44,098 bases of DNA from Acidobacteria bacterium UBA2161 (GCA_002328835.1 DCWN01000011.1:1-44098); one strand, 5' to 3'. Shown: positions 24,675 through 33,653, counted from the first letter of the stretch. Numbers and translations: made by a program. The notes: a model not told the origin generated them from the letters alone.

Positions 24675-24734
24675 GCGAGCCGCGGGAACTGCCCGAGAGA
24701 ATGTTGCAGTGCGCCCTAGGATGCGCCGGAATCG

Positions 24735-24777
24735 GCGAAGAATCAACAACTTAGCTCGCAAGGCCGAGATTCTTCGC
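24735..24777. repeat. 10-bp perfect inverted repeat in the divergent intergenic region
   Basis: GCGAAGAATC at 24735-24744 is matched by its exact reverse complement at 24768-24777, with a 23-base spacer; arm centres are 33 bases apart, about three helical turns. It lies between the divergent Tat/HD gene and the oxidase gene, so it could be a shared operator or an RNA hairpin. Apart from this and the tandem repeat I see no gene in 24619-24908. Confidence 0.6.
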
Positions 24778-24908
24778 ACGGCTGGGAAGGACGGCGCCGG
24801 CACCGCCGGCGTTTGCCAGGCCGAAGAGTCCTTGAAGACGGCGGTTCCCGTAGGGGTCGGGCGCGCCTTGACCCGCCGGCGGGATGGGCGCAGAATGCCC
24901 GACATCCT

Positions 24909-26156
24909 ATGGACCGACGAACCGCGTTGAAGACGGCGAGCATGGCCGCGCTGGGCCTCGGATTCGGCGGCTGCGCGGCGCGTGAACCCCGCGCGGCGGC
25001 CCCCGCAGCGGCTTCGGCTGTCAGGCTGCCGGCCGTCAAGGCCTCGTGGGATCGGGTGATCCGGACGACGGTCGGCCTCCGCCCCCACCGGCCCGGAGGC
25101 TTCGTCGTCAAGACGCAGCCGCTCGACGACAAGACGATCGTCCACAACTACGGGCATGGCGGCGCCGGCCACTCGCTGGGATGGGGCACCGGCTCGCTGG
25201 CGGCGGACCTGGCCGTGCGACATCCGTCACGGCGTGCCGCCGTTCTGGGCTGCGGCACCGTGGGACTGACGGCCGCGCGCCAGCTGCAGCGCCGCGGCTT
25301 CGACGTGACCATCTACACCGACAAGACGCCCCCCTACACCACGTCGAACATGGCCTGGGCCGGCTTCACGCCGACATCGGGACTCGTCGCCGCCACCGGC
25401 CGGACGCCCGCGTGGGAGGTGCAGTTCCGTCAGGCCGCCGAGATCGCCTACCGCGAGCTGCAACTGCTGGCCGGGCCACGCCACGGAGTTTCGTGGATAG
25501 ACGACTACGGCATGATGCAGTCCGACAGGTCGCAGCGGCGCATCGCCGCGGGTGGTTCCGAGGAAGGGCTGCTGCCGCAGCATCTCGATACCGGGCGCAG
25601 CATCCTCCAGCCAGGGCAGCATCCATTTCCGTCGCCGTATGCCAGCCTTGGGCTCAGGATGCGGATCGAGCCGTCGATCTATCTCGACGCCTTGATGCGG
25701 GATGTGATCGTGTTCGGCGGGGCGATCGTCATTCGCAAGTTCGAGACGCCGCGTGATCTGATGACGCTCGAGGAGCCGGTCGTCGTCAACTGCACCGCGC
25801 TGGGATCACGCGAACTGTTCGGCGACGACACGATGACCCCGGTCAAGGGACAGCTGACCTTCCTCGTGCCGCAGCCCGAGGTCGACTACATCATCAACGG
25901 GCTGCTGCGCACTCCCGACGGTGGATTCCATCAGATCGGGACGATGCCGCGGAGAGACGGGATCGCGCTCGGACGCACCGGGGAGAGCGGCGTCTGGTCG
26001 ATGGAGCCGAACGCTGAAGCGATCACGCGGACCGTCGAGGCGCACATCGCACTCTACGACGTGATGCGAGGCCAACGACCGGGCGTGCCGCCGGCACGGC
26101 TGGAAGCTTCGCGCGATATCCCGAAACTGGAAGACTTCTTCGGCCTCGAGTCCTAG
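24909..26156 (+). CDS. D-amino-acid-oxidase-like FAD oxidoreductase with circularly permuted motif order, exported
   Basis: A 415-residue flavoprotein related to D-amino acid oxidase. Residues 1-25 are a Tat-like signal (MDRRTALKTASMAALGLGF) ending GGCA, possibly a lipobox. In classical DAAO the FAD-binding Rossmann motif is at the N terminus and the GFRP...HNYGHGG segment near the C terminus. Here GLRPHRPGGFVV (56-67) and HNYGHGGAG (79-87) come first. They are followed by the Rossmann motif AAVLGCGTVGLTAARQL (110-126), TIYTDKTPPYTTSNMAWAGF, then VVNCTALGSRELFG, PVKGQLTFLV and a final segment matching what precedes GFRP in DAAO. Both FAD-binding regions are intact, so activity is likely, but the substrate (D-amino acid or other amine) is unknown. 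It is divergent from the Tat/HD gene. Confidence 0.82.
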   Translation: MDRRTALKTASMAALGLGFGGCAAREPRAAAPAAASAVRLPAVKASWDRVIRTTVGLRPHRPGGFVVKTQPLDDKTIVHNYGHGGAGHSLGWGTGSLAADLAVRHPSRRAAVLGCGTVGLTAARQLQRRGFDVTIYTDKTPPYTTSNMAWAGFTPTSGLVAATGRTPAWEVQFRQAAEIAYRELQLLAGPRHGVSWIDDYGMMQSDRSQRRIAAGGSEEGLLPQHLDTGRSILQPGQHPFPSPYASLGLRMRIEPSIYLDALMRDVIVFGGAIVIRKFETPRDLMTLEEPVVVNCTALGSRELFGDDTMTPVKGQLTFLVPQPEVDYIINGLLRTPDGGFHQIGTMPRRDGIALGRTGESGVWSMEPNAEAITRTVEAHIALYDVMRGQRPGVPPARLEASRDIPKLEDFFGLES

Positions 26157-26176
26157 GCCGCCCGCCGCGCAAGCAC

Positions 26177-27796
26177 TCAGTTGGGCTGACTGTCGGCCGC
26201 GGCGAGGGCGGGCGTGTGGATCGGCAGCCGCCGGGCCTGGGTGGCCTGCTCGAAGGCGTAGCCCAGCGCGAGCAGTTGCGGCTCGCTGAACGCCCGCCCG
26301 AGGAACGAGAGTCCCACCGGCAGCCGGTTGCCCGTGAAGCCGGCCGGCACGACCAGGTCGGGGAAGCCGGTCAGGTTGGCGAAGCGGATCGGGGATGGCC
26401 GGCGCGCGCCGCCGCTCGCGGTCGGCGCGGGGTCCGAATCGAGTCGCGTCGGCCGGCGTGGCTGCGTCGGATAGACGAGGGCCTCCAGGTCGTTCGCATC
26501 CATCACACCTTCCACGATGGTCCGGATGAGCGGCAGGCCGTAGGCATAGACCGCCTCGTATTCGTGGTCGGACAGCTCACCGCTGTCGTCTTCGCGCTCC
26601 ATCAGCCGCCAGCGGCCGGGGTTCGGCACACCAGCGTCGGTCGGCGCGGTGAGGCGGGTGGCGCGCTCGACCAGATCGGCCAGCGTTGCCGGATCCCCCG
26701 CCGTGAGCGTTGCGAGGTACTCGGGAATCTGCGCCCGGAACTCGCGGTGCCGGATCGTCGTGTACAGCGCGTTGTTCGCGTCGAGCAGCCAGTCCGGCAG
26801 CTGCACATCGACGATCGTGGCGCCCGCGTCGCGCATCGCCGCCAAGGATGCTTCCACGATCCAGTCGACGTCCGCATCCTGCCCGAGGAAGTCCCGCGCG
26901 ATGCCGAGGCGCGCGCCGTCCAGGGCTCCGGCGTCGAGATACTGGGTGTAGTCGGTGTGTGCTTGACCCTCGCTCTTACGCGTGGCGTCGTCCGCCGGGT
27001 CGACGCCGGCCATGACGCCGAGCGCGGCCGCGACGTCATAGACGTGGCGCGCCATCGGGCCGGCCATGTCGAACGTCAACGCGAGCGGGATGACGCCGTC
27101 GCGGCTCATCAATCCATGGGTCGGCTTCAGTCCGACGATGCCATTCGCCGTGGAGGGCATCCGAACCGAGCCGCCCGTGTCGGTGCCCAGGCCCAACTGC
27201 GCGTAGGCCGCGGCGACGGCGATGCCGGTGCCGCCCGACGAGCCGGCGGGCGATCGTGCGAGGTCGTGCGGGTTGCGCATCGGGCCGCCGAGCGAACTCT
27301 GGGCGCCGCCCGAGGCGAACTCGCTCATGTTCAGCTTGGCGAGGACGATGGCGCCGGCATCGCGCAGCTTCTGCACGATGAACGCGTCGTCGGGGGGGCG
27401 CGAGCCGCGCAGCAGGCTCGAGCCGGCGGTTGTCGGCATGTCTCCCGTGTCGAGGTTGTCCTTCAGGACGACGGGCACGCCGTGGAGCCGGGAACGGGGC
27501 CCCTGGCTGCGGCGCTCCGCGTCGAGCGCGCGCGCGCGGTCGAGCGCCTCCGGATTCAGCGTGATCACCGCATTGAGGGTCGGGCCGGCCTTGTCGAACG
27601 CGGCGATGCGGGCGAGGTAGAGCGAGACCAGTTGCTCGGCGGTCAGGGTGCCGGCGTCGAAGGCCCGGTTGACCTCCTCGAGCGTGGCGGCGGTGACGTC
27701 GATCGGCTGTGCGAAGCCGCTACCGCCTGCACCCGATAGAGAGATGAGGAGGGCGAAGCTCGCGAGGCGCCGGTACCAGCCCGATGATTGCTGCAT
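26177..27796 (-). CDS. Secreted amidase-signature family hydrolase
   Basis: A 539-residue amidase with an N-terminal signal (residues 8-30, ending GSGFAQ). The Ser-cisSer-Lys triad is visible: Lys112 in VVLKDNLD, Ser186 in SPAGSSGGTG and nucleophile Ser210 in GTDTGGSVRMPS. The remaining family landmarks (AGAIVLAKLNMSEFA, NGIVGLKPTHG, LTFDMAGPMARHV) are present and length is normal. Such exported amidases hydrolyse amide bonds of peptides, amino-acid amides or other small substrates; specificity is not predictable. A GGAG 6 nt before the ATG and a TACAAT 21 nt before it support the start. It converges on the oxidase gene and is divergent from the MacAB-like operon. Confidence 0.9.
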   Translation of the reverse strand: MQQSSGWYRRLASFALLISLSGAGGSGFAQPIDVTAATLEEVNRAFDAGTLTAEQLVSLYLARIAAFDKAGPTLNAVITLNPEALDRARALDAERRSQGPRSRLHGVPVVLKDNLDTGDMPTTAGSSLLRGSRPPDDAFIVQKLRDAGAIVLAKLNMSEFASGGAQSSLGGPMRNPHDLARSPAGSSGGTGIAVAAAYAQLGLGTDTGGSVRMPSTANGIVGLKPTHGLMSRDGVIPLALTFDMAGPMARHVYDVAAALGVMAGVDPADDATRKSEGQAHTDYTQYLDAGALDGARLGIARDFLGQDADVDWIVEASLAAMRDAGATIVDVQLPDWLLDANNALYTTIRHREFRAQIPEYLATLTAGDPATLADLVERATRLTAPTDAGVPNPGRWRLMEREDDSGELSDHEYEAVYAYGLPLIRTIVEGVMDANDLEALVYPTQPRRPTRLDSDPAPTASGGARRPSPIRFANLTGFPDLVVPAGFTGNRLPVGLSFLGRAFSEPQLLALGYAFEQATQARRLPIHTPALAAADSQPN

Positions 27797-27817
27797 TCAG
27801 TGCTCCAGGAAAGCCTG

Positions 27818-27846
27818 ATTGTAGGCGGAGGCGTCATCGGACACAA
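27818..27846 (-). promoter_or_regulatory. Sigma-70-like promoter for the amidase gene
   Basis: On the minus strand TTGTGT (27846-27841) is followed after 17 nt by TACAAT (27823-27818), 21 nt before the ATG at 27796. The -10 matches consensus in five of six positions, the -35 in three. Confidence 0.45.
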
Positions 27847-27905
27847 TGCTTGAAGGGAACTTCATATCCGCCAGGTCCGTCAGTCTTCTTCGAACCGCGA
27901 TTCTC

Positions 27906-29174
27906 ATGACCCGAAGCACGAAACGTCTCATTTCCGGTGTCGTCGTCCTGGGCCTTGCGTCCGGCGGTGCGTACAGTTGGCAGCGCTACCGCGAGCGGTC
28001 GCAGATTCCCGAGGTGCAGGCTGAACGGATCGGCCGCCGCAACCTCGTGGCCACCGTGGCGGCGTCGGGCAAGATCGAGCCGGAGACCCTGGTCAACATC
28101 AGTGCCGACACGATGGGGCGGGTCACCGACCTCGCCGTCGAGGAGGGCCAGCGTGTCGAGACGGGCCAGTTCTTGATGCTGATCGACCCGGAGTCGGCCG
28201 AGAGCGCGGTGGAGATGGGCGCCGCCGGCCTGCGCGCGGCCCAGGAGTCGCTCAACACGGCGCGTGTGGCGATCGAGACGGCGAAGGCCAACCTCGAGTT
28301 GTCGGAGCGGAATGAGACCCGGGCCCGCGAGCTGAGCCGCGACCGGATCGTGTCGGCGGAAGAGCTCGATCGGGTCCAGAGCGAGGTCAAGGTGCGACGC
28401 AGCGAGTTGGCGGCGCGCGAAACTGAATTGCGAGCGCAGGGGCAGCGGTTGCAGCAGGAGACGGCCAACTTGCGCAGCGCGCGGCACACGTTGAGCAAGG
28501 TGACGATCGATGCACCGATGGACGGCATGATCACGCGACTCAACATCGAGCAGGGTGAGACGGTCGTAATCGGCACGATGAACAATGCTGGGACGGTCCT
28601 GATGACGATCGCCGACCTGTCGGTCATTCTTTCGGTGCTCGAAGTCGACGAGACCGACATCCTCGATGTGCGGCTGGGCCAGGAGACGACCGTGCAAATC
28701 GATGCGCTGCCCGACGTCGAGTTCAAGGGCTACGTCACCAAGATCGGTTCGAGCGCCATCCAGGCGGCAGGCAACGCGGGCGCGACGAACGACCAGCGCG
28801 GCACGAACTTCGAAGTCGAGGTGACGATCAAGGATGAGATTCCCGGCGTCCGCCCCGACTTCTCGTGCACCGCAGAGATCACGACCGCGACGCGCGACGA
28901 CGCGATCGCTGTACCGATTCAGGCGCTGACGGTGCGGGAGAACGAGGACGAGGTCGAGGAAGAAGGCGTCTTCGTTCTCCGCGACGGCGTCGTGACGTTT
29001 ACGCCGGTCGAGGTTGGCATCGCCGGCGAGCGCTACTTCGAGGTCCTCTCCGGGCTCAGCGAAGGTGACGAGGTCGTCACGGGCCCGTACAGCTCGGTGC
29101 GCGAGCTGGAGGGCGGGGATGCCGTGACCGTGAGCGACGACGAGGCAGACGACGCTCCGGGCGATCGGTCGTAG
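27906..29174 (+). CDS. Periplasmic adaptor (membrane fusion) protein of a MacA/HlyD-like ABC exporter
   Basis: About 422 residues. An N-terminal membrane anchor (RLISGVVVLGLASGGAYSW) is followed by a lipoyl/biotinyl half-motif (VAASGKIEPETLVNISADTMGRV). A long alpha-helical hairpin comes next (about residues 100-195, many heptad-like Ala/Leu/Glu runs), then the second lipoyl half (VTIDAPMDGMITRLNIEQGETV) and beta-barrel domains. This is the layout of MacA-type adaptors, which link an inner-membrane MacB-like transporter to an outer-membrane channel. An ATG at 27846 would add 20 residues; 27906 is preferred because the extra residues are poorly typical. It leads a four-gene operon with two FtsX/MacB permeases and an ATPase. 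No outer-membrane TolC gene is in the window. Confidence 0.88.
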   Translation: MTRSTKRLISGVVVLGLASGGAYSWQRYRERSQIPEVQAERIGRRNLVATVAASGKIEPETLVNISADTMGRVTDLAVEEGQRVETGQFLMLIDPESAESAVEMGAAGLRAAQESLNTARVAIETAKANLELSERNETRARELSRDRIVSAEELDRVQSEVKVRRSELAARETELRAQGQRLQQETANLRSARHTLSKVTIDAPMDGMITRLNIEQGETVVIGTMNNAGTVLMTIADLSVILSVLEVDETDILDVRLGQETTVQIDALPDVEFKGYVTKIGSSAIQAAGNAGATNDQRGTNFEVEVTIKDEIPGVRPDFSCTAEITTATRDDAIAVPIQALTVRENEDEVEEEGVFVLRDGVVTFTPVEVGIAGERYFEVLSGLSEGDEVVTGPYSSVRELEGGDAVTVSDDEADDAPGDRS

Positions 29175-29190
29175 CCGCCGCCTCCACACG

Positions 29191-30417
29191 ATGTCCCTTT
29201 TCCTGGAAGCCCTCTGGCTGGCGCTGGACGCCATCTGGTCGCACAAGCTGCGATCCCTCCTGACCGTCATGGGCAACATCGTCGCGGTCACCTCGATCAT
29301 CGCGGTCGTCACCCTGATCGAGGGGATGAACCTGGCGGTGGGCGACGCGATCACGTCCGAGGCCGGCGCCGATGCGTTCATGATCGAGCGGGTCGGTATC
29401 ATCACGGACGAGGATGAGGCGGAGCGGGCGCGACGCCTGAACCCGCGGATCACGATCGAGGATGCCCTGGCGGTCGAGGGCTACTCGCGCGACGTCGACG
29501 CCGTGATGGCGAAGGTCACGCAGCGGGGGCGGGTCACCTATCGCGGCCGGGAGATGGAGCGGACGCAGATCGAAGGGGTCAGCGAAGACTACATCAGCTT
29601 CTCGAACTACGGCGTCGAGGAGGGCAGGCTCATCACGCCGACGGAAGTGCGCCGCCGCCGGCCGGTGGCGGTCATCGGCTGGGGCGTGGCCGACCGGCTG
29701 TTCGAAGGCGAGGACCCACTGGACAAGGCGGTCAAGGTGGAGGATCGCCACTTTCGGGTGGTGGGCGTCAGCGCGAAGAAGGGGGCGATCTTCGGACGGT
29801 CGCAAGACGAGTTCGTCATCGTGCCGCTCGGCGCGCACCAGCGCATCTTCGGTATCCGCCGCAGCCTGTCGCTCATGGTCAAGCCCGACGACCCTGGCGG
29901 AATGCTAGAGGCGATGGAAGACGCCGTCGTGGCGCTGCGGATCGAGCGCCAGCTCAAACCGGCCGAGGAGAACAACTTCGGCTTGTTCACGTCGGGCACC
30001 ATCCTGGGGCTGTGGGAGGCGGCGACCTCGGGCATCTTCGCCGTCCTGATCGGCGTGGTCGCGCTCTCGCTCGTGGTCGGCGGCATCGTGATCATGAACA
30101 TCATGCTGATGCTCGTCACCGAGCGGACCCGCGAGATCGGGTTGCGCAAGGCGCTCGGGGCGCGGCGCCGCGACATCGTCTGGCAGATCCTGGCCGAGTC
30201 GGTGACGCTGTCGACCGTTGGCGGCGCCGTGGGCATCGTGCTGGGCTTCGGCGTGGCGCTGGCGATCGAGCAGGCGACCCCCGTGCCGGCCGCGGTGGCG
30301 CCCTGGTCGGTGGCGTTGGGGATCGGGATGACCGGCGGCGTCGGATTGGTCTTCGGCCTCTATCCGGCGCTACGGGCCGCGCGGCTCAGTCCGATCGAGG
30401 CGCTCCGAAAGGACTGA
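29191..30417 (+). CDS. MacB/FtsX-like ABC transporter permease (first of two)
   Basis: A 408-residue permease with one N-terminal membrane helix (LRSLLTVMGNIVAVTSIIAVV), a large periplasmic MacB-PCD domain (about 50-270) and three C-terminal helices of the FtsX domain. The FtsX part contains the coupling segment MLMLVTERTREIGLRKALGARRRDI and the ending RAARLSPIEALRKD. Such permeases move no solute through a channel but drive conformational changes that push substrates from the periplasm outward or extract lipoproteins. It starts 16 nt after the adaptor gene; the next permease begins 1 nt after its stop. The substrate is unknown; a peptide or small-molecule export role is inferred from the MacA-like partner. 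Confidence 0.9.
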   Translation: MSLFLEALWLALDAIWSHKLRSLLTVMGNIVAVTSIIAVVTLIEGMNLAVGDAITSEAGADAFMIERVGIITDEDEAERARRLNPRITIEDALAVEGYSRDVDAVMAKVTQRGRVTYRGREMERTQIEGVSEDYISFSNYGVEEGRLITPTEVRRRRPVAVIGWGVADRLFEGEDPLDKAVKVEDRHFRVVGVSAKKGAIFGRSQDEFVIVPLGAHQRIFGIRRSLSLMVKPDDPGGMLEAMEDAVVALRIERQLKPAEENNFGLFTSGTILGLWEAATSGIFAVLIGVVALSLVVGGIVIMNIMLMLVTERTREIGLRKALGARRRDIVWQILAESVTLSTVGGAVGIVLGFGVALAIEQATPVPAAVAPWSVALGIGMTGGVGLVFGLYPALRAARLSPIEALRKD

Positions 30418-30418
30418 C

Positions 30419-31699
30419 GTGAAGGTTCGAGCGGCCTTGCTCGCCGAGATCGCGACGATGGCGCTGGAGACCCTCCGGGCCAACAAGATGCGCTCGGCGT
30501 TGACGATCGTCGGCGTCGTGATCGGTATCACCGCGATTGTCGGGATGACCGCGCTCGTCCGTGGATTCGACCGGTCGTTCAAGGGGATGGTCGAGGTGTT
30601 GGGGCCGAACACGGTGTTCGTCGCGAAATTCAGCGGCCTCAGTTTCATGTCCGGGAAGGAGTTCATCGACCTGATCCGACGGCCCAATCTGACGCCGGAC
30701 GACGCTCGGGCGCTGGAGCGTCTCGACTCGGTGCGATACACCGACACGATGCTCGGCGGCGGCTTCGACGACAGCCGCGAGCGGCTCTCGTACGACGGCG
30801 AGGAAACGAAGCGGCTGCAGATCATTGGCACGACCGAGCTGTTCGCGCAGGTCGGCTACATTCCGATCGAGCAGGGCCGTTTCTTCACCGCGAGTGAAGT
30901 GCGGCATCGACGGGCGGTCGTGGTGCTGGGCCAAGACCCGTACCAGTCGCTCTTTCCAATGATCGATCCGATCGGCAAGCAGGTTCGGGTCGCCGACCAG
31001 CAGTACACCGTCATCGGCGTCATGGGTCCGCGGCCGAGCCCGGGCGGCTTCAATGCGGGCCAGGACGAGATCGCAGTCATCCCCTACACTCGATACGAGA
31101 CCCAGTTCGGCGTGCCGGCACTGCGGGTGAGCGGCGGCCCGCACCGCGACGTGACGATCACCGCCGTGCCTCGGGACGGTCAGCGCGCACGAGCGCTGCG
31201 CGAGATCGAGGAGACGATGCGGATTCGGCACGGCCTCCGGCTGGACGAGGAGAACGATTTCGACCTGATCACGCAAGACGCGATGCTGCGGGTCTGGGAG
31301 CAGACCACGCAGGCGGTCTTCCTCAGCCTCGTGGTCATCTCGTCGATTGCGCTGCTGGTCGGCGGCATCGGCGTCATGGCGATCATGACGATGTCGGTCA
31401 CGGAGCGTACGAATGAGATCGGGCTTCGAAAGGCCTTGGGCGCGAGGCGCCGCGAGATCCTCTGGCAGTTCTTGGTCGAAGCGGCGACGTTGACCCTGGC
31501 TGGTGGCGTCCTGGGGGTCCTGCTGGGCAGCGGGACCGGGCTGCTCGTGCACCTCGTCTCGGGATTTCCGATCTCGCTGCCGTGGTGGTCGTTCGCGCTC
31601 GGTCTCGGGTTCTCGGCGAGCGTCGGCCTCATCTTCGGCATGGCCCCGGCCATCCGCGCGTCGCGGCTCGATCCGATCGAAGCGCTCCGCCACGAATGA
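30419..31699 (+). CDS. MacB/FtsX-like ABC transporter permease (second of two)
   Basis: A 426-residue paralogue of the preceding permease with the same layout: an N-terminal helix (MRSALTIVGVVIGITAIVGM), a periplasmic domain (about 50-290), then FtsX helices with MTMSVTERTNEIGLRKALGA and the ending RASRLDPIEALRHE. The GTG start is 1 nt after the previous stop. The sequences differ clearly in the periplasmic domain, so the transporter is probably a heterodimer in place of the MacB homodimer. The ATPase gene follows after 10 nt. Confidence 0.9.
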   Translation: MKVRAALLAEIATMALETLRANKMRSALTIVGVVIGITAIVGMTALVRGFDRSFKGMVEVLGPNTVFVAKFSGLSFMSGKEFIDLIRRPNLTPDDARALERLDSVRYTDTMLGGGFDDSRERLSYDGEETKRLQIIGTTELFAQVGYIPIEQGRFFTASEVRHRRAVVVLGQDPYQSLFPMIDPIGKQVRVADQQYTVIGVMGPRPSPGGFNAGQDEIAVIPYTRYETQFGVPALRVSGGPHRDVTITAVPRDGQRARALREIEETMRIRHGLRLDEENDFDLITQDAMLRVWEQTTQAVFLSLVVISSIALLVGGIGVMAIMTMSVTERTNEIGLRKALGARRREILWQFLVEAATLTLAGGVLGVLLGSGTGLLVHLVSGFPISLPWWSFALGLGFSASVGLIFGMAPAIRASRLDPIEALRHE

Positions 31700-31709
31700 G
31701 AGAGGCCGT

Positions 31710-32390
31710 GTGAGTCTGATCGAGGTCGAACAGCTGAAGAAGAGCTACGAGATGGGCTCGGAGCGGGTCCATGCGCTGCGGGGCGTGGATCTGCAGGTCG
31801 AGAAGGGCGAGTACGTCGCCATCATGGGCCCATCGGGCTCGGGCAAGTCGACCTTCCTCAACCTGCTGGGCTGCCTCGACACGCCCACGAGCGGGCGCTA
31901 CGTCCTGAACGATCGAGACGTGAGCACGATGGCTGAGGACGATTTGGCCCAGGTGCGGAACGAGGAGATCGGCTTCGTCTTCCAGACATTCAACCTCCTC
32001 GCCCGAGCCACCGCGCTCCAGAACGTCGAGCTGCCGCTGGTCTACGCCGGCGTCGGCGCCGACGAACGGCGGTCGCGCGCCGAGACCGCGCTCGAGAAGG
32101 TCGACCTCTCCGACCGGGTGACGCACCGTCCCAACGAGTTGTCGGGTGGGCAGCGCCAGCGCGTGGCGATCGCGCGCGCGCTCGTCAACAATCCGTCGAT
32201 CCTGCTTGCCGACGAGCCGACCGGGAATCTCGATTCGGTCACCGGCGCTGAGTTGCTGGGGCTGCTCGACAGCCTCCACGAGAAGGGGCACACCCTCTTC
32301 GTGGTGACGCACGAGCGCGACGTGGCGAAACATGCCCAGTCGATCGTGCAGCTACGCGACGGGCAGATCGAAACGATCGAACGGGTGTAG
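31710..32390 (+). CDS. ABC transporter ATP-binding protein (LolD/MacB type)
   Basis: A 226-residue soluble nucleotide-binding subunit. Walker A is GPSGSGKST (40-48), the Q-loop Gln92 is in FVFQTFNLL, the signature is LSGGQ (144-148), Walker B is ILLADEPT (164-171) and the switch His is His201 in VVTHERD. The QTFNLL and LPLVYAG segments are typical of the LolD/MacB/FtsE group. A GTG start at 31710 after GAGAG gives the normal length; the frame is open upstream but overlaps the permease. It completes the adaptor-permease-permease-ATPase operon and presumably energises both permeases. Confidence 0.93.
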   Translation: MSLIEVEQLKKSYEMGSERVHALRGVDLQVEKGEYVAIMGPSGSGKSTFLNLLGCLDTPTSGRYVLNDRDVSTMAEDDLAQVRNEEIGFVFQTFNLLARATALQNVELPLVYAGVGADERRSRAETALEKVDLSDRVTHRPNELSGGQRQRVAIARALVNNPSILLADEPTGNLDSVTGAELLGLLDSLHEKGHTLFVVTHERDVAKHAQSIVQLRDGQIETIERV

Positions 32391-32417
32391 AAGGCTGGGG
32401 GTGACCCGCCCCCGGCG

Positions 32418-33647
32418 TCAGTTCAGCGTCCAGAGCGCGAGCGTCGACACATCCTTCACGAAGACACGGCTGCCGGCGATCGTCGGCTGCGCCCAGGTCG
32501 CGCTGTCGGCGACGGTGTAGCGTTCGATCGGGTCGAATTGGCGCCGGCTGGGCCGCAGGATCAAGAGTTCGGCGTCGTCCTGGAGCGAGAAGACCACGTT
32601 GCCGGCCTGCAGGAGAGCGGCGTTCTCGGCCTGCCGGGGCGCGCTGGTCCAGAGCACGCGGCCGGTGTCGAGATCGAGGCCGAAGTACTGGCCGCTGTTG
32701 AGGTGGGAGAGGCCGTACAGCACACCATCGACGACGACGCCGTTCGTCATGTGCAGCGAGACGTCGGTTGTCCGCCAGACGTCCTCGGTGCGCCAGGCGT
32801 CGCCGTCGCGTTCGACGCGGAACGCCGTGATGCCGTTGGCGCGCCCAGCCTGGATCACGATGTCGCCGTAGAGGATCGGGGTCTGAGACGTCGTCGTCGC
32901 GGGGGTCGTGAACGGTCGGCGCCAGAGCAGGTCGCCGGTCTCGGCCGACACGCCGACCATGTTCTCCTGGGTGAACGTCACGATCTGCCTGAGGCCGCCG
33001 AGTTCGAACAGCATCGGCGAGCCGTACGCCGGGCCGTCGCCGGTCCACTGCCATCGAACGGTGCCGGTCGCGACGTCGAAGGCGGTCAGCGCGCCATCGT
33101 CGTGGCCGCCGACGTGCACGATGACCCGGTCGCCGTCGACGAGCGGTGACATCGCCGTGTGGTACAGCGGTTCGACGGGCGGCGGTTCGGTCTGCCAGAT
33201 CGTCCGGCCCGTGTCGGCGGCGAATGCCGTCACGATGCCGCTCATCCCGAGCGTGAACAGGCGGCCGTCGGCGAAGGTCGGCGTCGATTTCGGGCCCGGT
33301 CCATGCTGGAACGTCGCGTGCGCCATCTCGAACGGCGCCGGGTACGCTGTCCGCCAGACGCTCGTGCCAGAGGCCGCGTCGAGTGCCGAGAGGACCTCAT
33401 CGTCGCTCTGCCTGGTGAACATGAAGATTCGATCGTCGACGAGCAGCGGCGTCGCGTAGCCGAGGCCGACGTCGACCTGCCAGCGCGAGGTCAGTTCGCG
33501 GGGCCAGACGGTCGGGGACTCGAACGACGTGACGACGCCGTCACGGTTCGGGCCGCGCCACTGCGGCCAGTCCTGGGCCGAGGTCGGCGCGGTCGTCAGG
33601 GTTGCGGCCAGACACGCCAGCACACAGCAGGGGGCCGGTCGCGGCAT
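32418..33647 (-). CDS. Secreted PQQ-like beta-propeller repeat protein
   Basis: A 409-residue protein with a signal peptide (residues 1-24) and the mature start DWPQWRGPNRDG, a hallmark of the PQQ-binding-like (WD40-like, quinoprotein) propellers common in Acidobacteria and Planctomycetes. Repeated blades are visible as G-x-x-x-W strands (ASGTSVWRT, TGRTIWQTE, TGTVRWQW, TGDLLWRR, TGRVLWTS). It lacks the extra catalytic loops of full PQQ dehydrogenases, and at this length probably binds or scaffolds rather than oxidises alcohols; the role is unknown. No Shine-Dalgarno is seen; a TAGAAT lies 6 nt before the ATG, suggesting a leaderless transcript. It converges on the ABC operon. Confidence 0.82.
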   Translation of the reverse strand: MPRPAPCCVLACLAATLTTAPTSAQDWPQWRGPNRDGVVTSFESPTVWPRELTSRWQVDVGLGYATPLLVDDRIFMFTRQSDDEVLSALDAASGTSVWRTAYPAPFEMAHATFQHGPGPKSTPTFADGRLFTLGMSGIVTAFAADTGRTIWQTEPPPVEPLYHTAMSPLVDGDRVIVHVGGHDDGALTAFDVATGTVRWQWTGDGPAYGSPMLFELGGLRQIVTFTQENMVGVSAETGDLLWRRPFTTPATTTSQTPILYGDIVIQAGRANGITAFRVERDGDAWRTEDVWRTTDVSLHMTNGVVVDGVLYGLSHLNSGQYFGLDLDTGRVLWTSAPRQAENAALLQAGNVVFSLQDDAELLILRPSRRQFDPIERYTVADSATWAQPTIAGSRVFVKDVSTLALWTLN

Positions 33648-33653
33648 CGGCCG

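Noticed and set aside
26216..27739. A 507-codon plus-strand frame opposite the amidase
   Set aside because: Shadow of the amidase gene; composition is Arg/Gly/Val-rich with no motifs, while the opposite strand carries a complete amidase with catalytic triad and ribosome site.
32397..32413. Possible hairpin between the ABC ATPase and the beta-propeller gene
   Set aside because: Only five G-C pairs with a 7-base loop and no T-tract on either strand; not supportable as a terminator.
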